A DNA stretch of 41,320 bases, from assembly GCA_024281315.1 (NCBI GenBank), contig JAJSAE010000009.1:1-41320 (forward strand), read 5' to 3'. Below are positions 8,154 through 14,060 of the stretch, piece after piece. Position numbers and translations under genes: made by a program. Each line of letters begins with the position of its first letter. Position 1 is the first letter of the stretch. The DNA is from an archaeon. Its GTDB lineage: Archaea; Thermoplasmatota; Thermoplasmata; JAJSAE01. The notes beneath the pieces are model-generated. The model did no database searches. It had not been told where the DNA came from and saw only the letters and a list, made by a program, of their open reading frames with translations.

Positions 8154-9219
8154 CCCGGAAATCCCATATAACGAACTTCCGGATATCCTGCCGCCAAAGG
8201 AATACTGGGACCTTGCCACTGTATATAAGGCCGCTACCACGGCAAGCAGGAGACTGGCAGAACTGAAGGGAAGATTGGCGGCAATTCCAAATCCAAGAAT
8301 ATTCATAAACACACTATCCCTCCAGGAGGCAAAAGACAGCTCGTCCATAGAGAACATTTTCACCACGAATGATAAACTTTTCAGGGCATTTACAGTGGAA
8401 TCAGGGGCAGACCCCTATACAAAGGAAGTTCTCAGGTATGGGAAAGCACTTATAGGAGCATTTAACAGGATAAAGGCGGGCCGGGAGCTGTCCGTTGAAC
8501 TCATAGAAGACATATACCGAAATATAACGGATGAAACTGACGGTGTGCGTGATATTGAGGTGTATATAGGAAAAGGCAGGTCACGGGTTTACACACCGCC
8601 ATGTTGCAGAAAGGTTCTGATTAAAAAGCTTGATAACTGGCTATCTGTTGCTAATTCAAAGGATGATGACATCGATCCTCTGGTGAAGATGGCGATACTT
8701 CACTATCAGTTTGAGGCGATACATCCGTTTAAGGATGGAAACGGGAGGACAGGAAGGATACTAAATGTGCTCTTTCTCTCCGCAAATCGTCTTCTGGATG
8801 ATCCTGTTCTCTATCTGTCCAGATACATAAGCAATAATAAGATGGACTATTACCGCCTGTTGATGGATGTTACGGAAAACCAGAAATGGGAGGAATGGAT
8901 ACTCTTCATGCTCAGGGCTGTGGAGGAGACATCAAAATATACTCTCATCAAGGTGCAGGAGATCAACAGGCTATTTGAAGAAACGAAAAATAGGATTAAG
9001 ACAGAGGCCCCGGAGATATATAGTTTTGAACTGGTGGAGGTTCTCTTCACGCAGGTTTTCTGCAAGTACTCTATCCTGACAGAGAGGGGGATGGCATCCC
9101 GGAATACAGCAAGTAAATATCTTAACAGGCTAGCAGATATGGGAATACTGGAAAAAGAACGGATGGGAAAGGAGTTTGTGTTTAAGAATATAGCATTATA
9201 TGAACTGCTGAAAGAGTGA
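8143..9219 (+). CDS. Fic-family AMP-transferase with N-terminal inhibitory motif
   Basis: Fic proteins transfer AMP or a related nucleotide group to hydroxyl side chains of target proteins. The 358-residue protein has an intact active-site loop [12 protein letters not shown] (residues 194-205) with its catalytic histidine. It also has an N-terminal SSSIEN (66-71) that fits the autoinhibitory (S/T)xxxE(G/N) helix of class II Fic proteins, so the enzyme should be self-restrained through the glutamate. A C-terminal winged-helix-like part follows ([26 protein letters not shown]). It starts inside the end of hsdM. Fic genes between hsd genes are known among RM-linked ORFs, but the target here is unknown. 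The catalytic call is firm; a role in controlling restriction is inference. Confidence 0.9.
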   Translation: MKIDPEIPYNELPDILPPKEYWDLATVYKAATTASRRLAELKGRLAAIPNPRIFINTLSLQEAKDSSSIENIFTTNDKLFRAFTVESGADPYTKEVLRYGKALIGAFNRIKAGRELSVELIEDIYRNITDETDGVRDIEVYIGKGRSRVYTPPCCRKVLIKKLDNWLSVANSKDDDIDPLVKMAILHYQFEAIHPFKDGNGRTGRILNVLFLSANRLLDDPVLYLSRYISNNKMDYYRLLMDVTENQKWEEWILFMLRAVEETSKYTLIKVQEINRLFEETKNRIKTEAPEIYSFELVEVLFTQVFCKYSILTERGMASRNTASKYLNRLADMGILEKERMGKEFVFKNIALYELLKE

Positions 9220-9223
9220 TAAC

Positions 9224-9400
9224 ATGCACAATATAAAAGAATATTTGGGCGTGACATGCGGAACATGCACCGGCGCTGTGCATATGAACTGCAACACACA
9301 CAGTAAAGACAGAATATTGTGCACAAGTCAGGGAACATGCACAGAGGACATGCAGATACAGTTTCAGTGCGGAACAGAGCACAGGGAGGTTCTGGAATGA
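9224..9400 (+). other. Small cysteine-rich bridging ORF (58 codons), palindrome-rich
   Basis: The open frame starts 5 bp after the fic stop and ends in ATGA shared with the next small ORF. It would encode 58 residues with six cysteines (VTCGTCTG, NCNTH, LCTSQGTC, FQCGTE). The DNA contains recurring GGAACATGCAC-like words, a 10-bp palindrome TTGTGCACAA (9317-9326) and arms ATGCAC/GTGCAT. It may be a coding microprotein or, like the ORF at 12042-12212, a relic of variable repeat segments. Nothing known is recognised. The codon pattern is too short to judge. Confidence 0.35.
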
Positions 9401-9471
9401 GCAAAAACATCTCTCACGCCGGGGACGTAGGGAGCGCAGAGATGCTAAGCAATCCGGAGGTTTTGAAATGA
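9397..9471 (+). other. 24-codon bridging ORF containing a degenerate dispersed repeat
   Basis: This ORF overlaps its predecessor by 4 bp and the ORF6N start at 9468 by 4 bp (ATGA both times). Its DNA contains CTCACGCCGGGGACGTAGGG (from 9414), a degenerate copy of the 9-nt-periodic repeat found again near 13110-13260 and 15970-16056. Encoded HAGDVGSAEM recalls the HAExAE peptides of the other copies. It is more likely a repeat that keeps ribosomes moving into the next gene than a functional peptide. Confidence 0.35.
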
Positions 9472-10436
9472 GCGACGCACCGATAATACCTGTTGATGAC
9501 ATAAGAGAGTGGATTTACACTATTCGGGGCGTTCAGGTAATGCTGGACTCCGACCTTGCGAGGCTTTACGGGGTGGAAACAAAGGTGTTGAACCAGGCCG
9601 TAAAAAGGAATCCCGGAAGATTTCCCGAAGAGTTCTGCTTTCAAGTTACATATAGTGAGTTTGAAATCTTGAAGTCACAATTTGTGACCTCAAGTTGGGG
9701 CGGCAGAAGAACAAAGCCCTATGCCTTCACTGAACAGGGAGTTGCCATGCTCTCCGCCGTCCTTAGAAGTGAAACCGCCATAAGGATGAGCGTTCAGATA
9801 ATAAACGCATTCGTGGAGATGCGCAGGTTCCTTTCTCTCAATTCAGAGATATTCCGCAGGCTGGGAACCCTTGAAATGAAGCAACTGGAGACTGACACGA
9901 AGATTGGAAGGGTGCTTGATGCCATAGAAAAGAATGAGGTTCGACCGAAACAGGGCATATTCTACGACGGCCAGATATTCGATGCCTATAAGTTCGTCTC
10001 CGACCTGTTCAGGAGCGCAAAGGAGTCTATAGTGATAATTGACAACTACATTGATGACAGCGTTCTGGTGCACCTTACAAAGCGGCAGGATAATGTGAGA
10101 GTAAGGATTTCTACCCGCAAGGTATCGGAATCTCTGGCCATGGATGTTGAGAAGTTCAACAGCCAGTACCCGCCCTTGGAAATTAAGGAAATAGAGAATC
10201 TGCACGACAGGTTCATAGTCATAGACGGAAAGGAGATATGGCACTTCGGGGCTTCCCTGAAAGACCTCGGCAAAAAGGTCTTCGCATTCTCAAAGAGGGA
10301 GATGGGGGCCATGAGGGTGCTAGCAAGGCTTGGAGGTGAGGGGATGAGCGAGAACACAGACTACACCGAATGCTTTTTAGCATATCCGGGCATTCTGGAT
10401 TTTAGAGGAGGGGTTAAAAATGGCCTTGCCTGTTAA
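9468..10436 (+). CDS. ORF6N-domain protein with C-terminal PLD-like domain, copy 1
   Basis: The 322-residue protein begins with an ORF6N domain (IYTIRGVQVMLDSDLARLYG ... VLNQAVKRN), a phage/RM-associated putative DNA-binding module. The variable segment ILKSQFVTSSWGGRR follows, then the conserved PYAFTEQGVAMLSAVL and a helical linker. From about residue 160 a phospholipase D-like domain follows (IFYDGQIFDAYKFVSDLF ... SIVIIDNYIDDSVL) with HDRFIVIDG, an HxRx4D variant of the HKD motif with Arg for Lys. Its function is unproven: the fold fits nuclease or DNA-binding activity, but the altered motif may not cleave. GGAGGT lies just upstream of the start. The last 17 bp overlap the AlbA_2 gene. 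The C-terminal tail (SENTDYTECFLAY) differs from copy 2. Confidence 0.85.
   Translation: MSDAPIIPVDDIREWIYTIRGVQVMLDSDLARLYGVETKVLNQAVKRNPGRFPEEFCFQVTYSEFEILKSQFVTSSWGGRRTKPYAFTEQGVAMLSAVLRSETAIRMSVQIINAFVEMRRFLSLNSEIFRRLGTLEMKQLETDTKIGRVLDAIEKNEVRPKQGIFYDGQIFDAYKFVSDLFRSAKESIVIIDNYIDDSVLVHLTKRQDNVRVRISTRKVSESLAMDVEKFNSQYPPLEIKEIENLHDRFIVIDGKEIWHFGASLKDLGKKVFAFSKREMGAMRVLARLGGEGMSENTDYTECFLAYPGILDFRGGVKNGLAC
9674..9688. repeat. Palindrome GTCACAATTTGTGAC in ORF6N copy 1
   Basis: A perfect 15-nt palindrome with a central T, read as TCA-CAA-TTT-GTG-AC (S-Q-F-V-T). It sits just before the codons for PYAFTEQG. Related palindromes occur at 12085-12101, 12167-12183 and 12412-12428. Confidence 0.85.
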
Positions 10437-12045
10437 TATTGAAGAATTGATAGGCGGTAAAACCGTTGAATGGGAAAGGATAGAATTTCGTAAAGGATGG
10501 AATCCTGAACGGACGCTGAAAACAATTACAGCCTTCGCAAATGATTTCAATAATTGGGGAGGAGGATACATAATCCTCGGTGTCGAAGAAAAAGATGGCA
10601 GGCCTGTTCTGCCCCCTTCCGGGCTTGATATTACCAGAATCGATTCGATACAAAAGCAGCTTAATAACCTCTGCAGAAAGATCATTCCAAATTACTTTCC
10701 GATTGCCGAACCTGTGGATTTTCAGGGCAAAAAGATCTTAATTTTGTGGTGCCCCGGTGGTAGTGTCCGCCCCTATAAATGCCCGGAGAGCCTTGGAAAA
10801 GGAAATGGAAGGCATTTCTACTATATCCGGAGGTTCTCTTCCACGGTGAAACCTACTTCAGAAGAGGAAAAAGAGCTTATCGGAATGTCAAACCAGATTC
10901 CCTTTGATGACAGGGCAAATCACAAGTACTCCCTCGATGAGTTTGATTTAGTAGCGATAAAGACCTTTTTGAATAGGATTGGAAGTGAGCTCGAAAGAGA
11001 TATTTCTCATCTATCGATTGAAGAGATTTCAAGGAAAATGAATATAGCCGAAGGTGCGGATGAGAATTTATTGCCTAAAAATGTAGGGTTGCTGTTTTTT
11101 GCCAAGGATGTTCAGAAGATCTTTCCCTCTTCCAGAATAGAGATAGTCATCTTCAAGGATAATGATGGTATAGAGTTTGAAGAAAAGATATTTGATGGTA
11201 ATCTGTTTGAGCAGACCATAAACGCATTGAGCTTTCTTGAAAATCAGGTTGTGAAGGAAAAGGTCATAAAACGGGAGGGAAAGGCAGAAGCAGACAGATT
11301 TTTCAATTATCCTTATCTGGCTCTGGAAGAGGCACTATGCAATGCTGTGTATCACAGGGGATACGATAACGATTCCCCGATAGAAGTGAGGATATATCCG
11401 GAGCGCATCGACATCATAAGTTTTCCCGGGCCCCTGCCTCCGCTCGACAGAGAACGGCTGAAAAACTATCGGTTCGATGTGAGAAAGTACAGGAACAGGA
11501 GAATCGGAGAATTCCTGAAGGAGCTCCACCTCACGGAGGGAAGGCAGACAGGGATTCCGACGATATTGAAAGAGATTGAAAGGAACGGGTCCCCTGAGCC
11601 TGTTTTTGAAACGGATGAGGAAAGGAGTTATTTCAAAACCTCTTTTTTCATTCACCACGAGTTCAAAGAGCATGGGACTGGCTCAGGACAGGCTTGGGAT
11701 AATCTCGGGACAGAGCACCCCTCAAGTACCCCTCAAGCCGGGACCATGTTGGCACCAAGTTGGCACCAAGTTGGCACCAAGTTGGCACTAAGCCGGGGTC
11801 AAGTCCATAAAATCCTCAATTTATGTTTAACGGAAGTCAGCATTCAATACATTATGGAACAGTTCGAATGGAAAGATAGAACAAAATTTAGAAAAAAATT
11901 CATTGGCCCATTATTAGATGCGGGTTTGCTTGAAATGACAGCCCCTGATAGGCCGACCAGCCCGAAACAGAGATATGTCATAACAGAAAAAGGGAAAGGC
12001 CTTTTGAAAGAGATCGATACGGAAGAACCGGGGGGTGGGAAATGA
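10420..12045 (+). CDS. AlbA_2/Schlafen-like putative DNA-binding ATPase with repeat-encoded linker and winged helix
   Basis: A 541-residue protein of the RM-linked ATP-binding family. Residues about 18-140 form an AlbA_2 (Schlafen-like) nucleic-acid-binding domain (IEFRKGW ... TITAFANDFNNWGGGYIILG). Residues about 296-400 contain the GHKL-type ATPase region, with LALEEALCNAVYHRGY as the N-box and IDIISFPGPLP as the next motif. Residues about 433-462 are encoded by eight 11-bp units and form a low-complexity linker. A C-terminal winged helix (LSRGQVHKIL ... RTKFRKKFIGPLLDAGLLEM) ends the protein. The start overlaps ORF6N copy 1 by 17 bp and the stop overlaps the next small ORF as ATGA. Such proteins are often called transcriptional regulators; the actual role is unknown. 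Confidence 0.85.
   Translation: MALPVNIEELIGGKTVEWERIEFRKGWNPERTLKTITAFANDFNNWGGGYIILGVEEKDGRPVLPPSGLDITRIDSIQKQLNNLCRKIIPNYFPIAEPVDFQGKKILILWCPGGSVRPYKCPESLGKGNGRHFYYIRRFSSTVKPTSEEEKELIGMSNQIPFDDRANHKYSLDEFDLVAIKTFLNRIGSELERDISHLSIEEISRKMNIAEGADENLLPKNVGLLFFAKDVQKIFPSSRIEIVIFKDNDGIEFEEKIFDGNLFEQTINALSFLENQVVKEKVIKREGKAEADRFFNYPYLALEEALCNAVYHRGYDNDSPIEVRIYPERIDIISFPGPLPPLDRERLKNYRFDVRKYRNRRIGEFLKELHLTEGRQTGIPTILKEIERNGSPEPVFETDEERSYFKTSFFIHHEFKEHGTGSGQAWDNLGTEHPSSTPQAGTMLAPSWHQVGTKLALSRGQVHKILNLCLTEVSIQYIMEQFEWKDRTKFRKKFIGPLLDAGLLEMTAPDRPTSPKQRYVITEKGKGLLKEIDTEEPGGGK
11716..11803 (+). repeat. Eight tandem 11-bp units inside the AlbA_2 gene
   Basis: Consecutive 11-mers run without a gap. Three identical TTGGCACCAAG units and one TTGGCACTAAG (11749-11792) are flanked by diverged units CACCCCTCAAG, TACCCCTCAAG, CCGGGACCATG and CCGGGGTCAAG. 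The TTGG-CA-CCAA core is itself palindromic. Because 11 is not a multiple of 3, each unit is read in a different frame and the peptide repeats every 33 nt (GTMLAPSWHQVGTKLALS). Gain or loss of one or two units would shift the frame. Confidence 0.9.
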
Positions 12046-12084
12046 CCGATGCGGTAATTCACTTCGGGGAGCACAACCGTTTAA

Positions 12085-12101
12085 GGTCACAGTTCGTGAC
12101 C
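12085..12101. repeat. Palindrome GGTCAC-AGTTC-GTGACC
   Basis: Six-base arms with a 5-nt centre. It is read in the bridging ORF as AGG-TCA-CAG-TTC-GTG-ACC (RSQFVT), the same frame as in ORF6N copy 1. Confidence 0.8.
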
Positions 12102-12166
12102 ATAAAAACCAAACGCGGCCTGAAATCACAGAATGCGATGTCAAAGATGGGTAGCAGAAATGGGGC

Positions 12167-12183
12167 GGTCACAGATTGTGACC
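12167..12183. repeat. Palindrome GGTCACA-GAT-TGTGACC
   Basis: Seven-base arms with a 3-nt centre, read as GTC-ACA-GAT-TGT-GAC (VTDCD), the frame used in ORF6N copy 2. Confidence 0.8.
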
Positions 12184-12208
12184 TGTTTAACAGATGGGAG
12201 GGTACAGA

Positions 12209-13105
12209 ATGAGTGATGCGGCCATAGTTCCCGTAGAGGACATACGGAGCAGGATATACACCATTCGAGGAAAAGAGGTAATGCTAGACCGTGATCTTGC
12301 TGAACTTTACGGTGTTGAGACCAAGGTTCTGAATCAGGCGGTCAAAAGGAACATAGACCGCTTTCCCGAAGATTTTAGATTTCATCTGACGGATGAGGAG
12401 AAGATGGAACTGGTCACAAATTGTGACCGGTTAGACCGACTGAAACATTCCTCCACCAACCCGTATGTGTTCACAGAGCAGGGTGTTTCCATGCTTAGCG
12501 CAGTTTTGAAAAGCAAAATAGCTGTGGATGTTAGCGTAAAGATAATGCGCGCCTTCGTGGCCATGCGGAGACTGATAAATTCCAACCCGGAGATATTCCG
12601 GCGGCTGAGCACTCTTGAAGTCAAACAGCTGGAAACGGACAAAAAAATGGACGATGTGCTTAATGCCCTCGAATCGGGAACCATCACGCCGAAGCAGGGC
12701 ATATTCTACGACGGCCAGATTTTCGATGCCTACAAATTCGTCTCCGACCTGTTCAGGAGTGCAAAGGAGTCTATAGTGATAATTGACAACTACATTGATG
12801 ACAGCGTTCTGGTGCACCTGACAAAGCGGCGGGAGAATGTGAAAGTAAGGATTTTCACCCGCAGGTTATCGGAATCTCTGGCCTTAGATGTTGAGAAGTT
12901 CAACGAGCAGTACCCACCTCTGGAAATTAAGGAAATAGAGAATGTGCACGACAGGTTCATAATCATAGACGGGAAGGAGATATGGCACTTCGGGGCCTCT
13001 CTGAAAGACCTCGGCAAAAAGGTCTTCGCATTCTCGAAGATGGAGGTGGGGGCCATGGAGATGTTGCTAAAGATGCAGGAGGTGCTCCAATCATTGAGAT
13101 ATTAA
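12209..13105 (+). CDS. ORF6N-domain protein with C-terminal PLD-like domain, copy 2
   Basis: A 298-residue paralogue of the gene at 9468. The ORF6N domain (IYTIRGKEVMLDRDLAELYG ... VLNQAVKRN) has clearly diverged from copy 1. The variable segment reads ELVTNCDRLDRLKHSS, and PYVFTEQGVSMLSAVL follows. From about residue 165 to the end of the PLD-like domain the two genes are almost identical in DNA, including HDRFIIIDG (HxRx4D). ATG 12209 is chosen because GGGAGGG lies a few bases upstream and because it overlaps the preceding stop; ATG 12194 is in frame but lacks such a site. The tail MLLKMQEVLQSLRY differs from copy 1. Function is unknown; the two copies may bind DNA with different specificities. 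Confidence 0.85.
   Translation: MSDAAIVPVEDIRSRIYTIRGKEVMLDRDLAELYGVETKVLNQAVKRNIDRFPEDFRFHLTDEEKMELVTNCDRLDRLKHSSTNPYVFTEQGVSMLSAVLKSKIAVDVSVKIMRAFVAMRRLINSNPEIFRRLSTLEVKQLETDKKMDDVLNALESGTITPKQGIFYDGQIFDAYKFVSDLFRSAKESIVIIDNYIDDSVLVHLTKRRENVKVRIFTRRLSESLALDVEKFNEQYPPLEIKEIENVHDRFIIIDGKEIWHFGASLKDLGKKVFAFSKMEVGAMEMLLKMQEVLQSLRY
12412..12428. repeat. Perfect palindrome GGTCACAAATTGTGACC in ORF6N copy 2
   Basis: Eight-base arms around a central A. It is read GTC-ACA-AAT-TGT-GAC (VTNCD), one frame away from the reading in copy 1, yet at the matching place just before the PYxFTEQG codons. Confidence 0.85.
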
Positions 13106-13277
13106 CTCACGCCGAGGGCGCAGAGAGAACCCATGATAACATTTCCCCTGCATATTCAGAAGCCGTGCACTGCACAGGAAAAAGAAATCCTCACGCTGAG
13201 AGCGCAAAGAATAGCGACAGATTCCTTTTCCCTGCGTACTCTGCGGCTCTGCGTGAGGCAAAAGGAGGGGGAAGTTG
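13106..13277. repeat. Intergenic repeat with hairpin-forming 9-nt-periodic arms
   Basis: No gene is supported in this gap. Direct copies CTCACGCCGAGGGCGCAGAG (from 13107) and CTCACGCTGAGAGCGCAAAG (from 13194) face an inverted copy CTCTGCGGCTCTGCGTGAG (13240-13258). The second and third could fold into a hairpin of about 65 nt. An open frame crosses the whole gap (HAEGAERTHD, HAESAKNSDRF, AALREAK) and ends in TGATG at the next start, so the element may be translated. GGAGGGG (13264-13270) serves the next gene. Confidence 0.7.
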
Positions 13278-14060
13278 ATGAGCAGAAATATGCGATACGA
13301 AAAATGCTTCGTAGCATATCTGGATATACTGGGGTTCAAAGAGAAGGTAAGAGAAACAGAGGAGAGCCCAGAGCTGCTTAAAGAATTAACAGATACACTG
13401 AAGATAAACTCTCCATTCACACAATCCAGTGGGAAAAAAACCACAGTAGAGGGAAAGTTAGACATAAGGAGTTTTTTCTTCTCAGATAGTTTTGCTTTTA
13501 TGATGAAAGTAGAGAAAAAGAACCTGCCTCACCTGTTCCTTATTGTTCGTTATTTACACGATGTGTTATTGAAAAACGGCCTGTGCCTGAGAGGTGCAGT
13601 TGTAATTGGTAAGATGTACTGGCCTAAAGATGGGGAAAATATACTTGTAGGCCCTGCTATGATTGAGGCCCATAAACTGGAGTCAGAGGTAGCGATATAT
13701 CCGAGAATTGTTATAAGCCAGAAACTCCATGAATACATAGACGGTGACAGAAACATAAAAACATGGTCCGAGGACGGAAAGATTCCATTATCCGAATTCA
13801 TAAAAAGAGATAAAGACGGCGTTTATTTCTTTGATGTTCTGAATCAAAACATAACGAGGAAAAAAGGAGAGGATATAATACATGAAAATGGAGTTTTTAG
13901 CATTGTTTGGGACCACAATAGAGAAAGTAATTATGAACAGGTCATAATCTATGTGAATGATATTATTGGTAAACACATAAAAGACGAAAACGAATTGGTA
14001 AGGCAAAAGTACGAATGGCTCAAAACCTATCTGGAAGAATCAAGGGGGAAAGCACCGTGA
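13278..14060 (+). CDS. Class III nucleotide cyclase-like protein
   Basis: A 260-residue protein not named with certainty. Its order of motifs matches a class III nucleotidyl cyclase fold. AYLDILGFK (Asp16) resembles the first metal motif FxDIxGFT. FFFSDSFAF (Asp70) resembles the second metal aspartate. LRGAVVIGKMY resembles the RIGI.TG strand, and ILVGPAMIEAHKLES the G..VN.A..LE helix. YPRIVIS follows. Both metal aspartates are present, so catalysis is possible. Pycsar pyrimidine cyclases of phage defence belong to this fold, but no partner with a cNMP-binding effector domain is adjacent. The start ATG 13278 follows GGAGGGG. The stop overlaps the hsdS GTG (GTGA). Composition is AT-richer than hsdM and hsdR. 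The fold assignment is inferred from motifs only. Confidence 0.6.
   Translation: MSRNMRYEKCFVAYLDILGFKEKVRETEESPELLKELTDTLKINSPFTQSSGKKTTVEGKLDIRSFFFSDSFAFMMKVEKKNLPHLFLIVRYLHDVLLKNGLCLRGAVVIGKMYWPKDGENILVGPAMIEAHKLESEVAIYPRIVISQKLHEYIDGDRNIKTWSEDGKIPLSEFIKRDKDGVYFFDVLNQNITRKKGEDIIHENGVFSIVWDHNRESNYEQVIIYVNDIIGKHIKDENELVRQKYEWLKTYLEESRGKAP

Larger units (their letters stand above)
12042..12212 (+). other. Bridging ORF built of three variants of the ORF6N variable segment
   Basis: A 56-codon open frame overlaps the AlbA_2 stop and the ORF6N copy 2 start by ATGA at both ends. Its peptide splits into LRSQFVTIKTKRG, LKSQNAMSKMGSRNG and AVTDCDLFNRW. The first two align with LKSQFVTSSWGGRR of ORF6N copy 1 and the third with LVTNCDRLDRLK of copy 2, which is a different reading of the same palindrome. 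Two palindromes GGTCAC..GTGACC lie inside it. No conserved ORF6N core or PYxFTEQG motif is present, so it is not simply a truncated gene. It could be a silent cassette array, a decayed repeat tract or a translated coupling peptide. Confidence 0.55.

Noticed and set aside
9220-9467. CRISPR-like array between fic and ORF6N
   Set aside because: The repeated words (GGAACATGCAC) are short, irregularly spaced and without unique spacers of constant length; no cas genes are present.
14015-14056. ATG start for hsdS 14 codons upstream
   Set aside because: It lies inside the cyclase-like gene. GTG 14057 has the GTGA overlap and a purine-rich site and begins at the usual HsdS opening.
13278-14060. Complete Pycsar system
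   Set aside because: Only a cyclase-like protein is visible. Neither neighbour has a cyclic-nucleotide-binding, TIR or transmembrane effector domain typical of PycTIR/PycTM.
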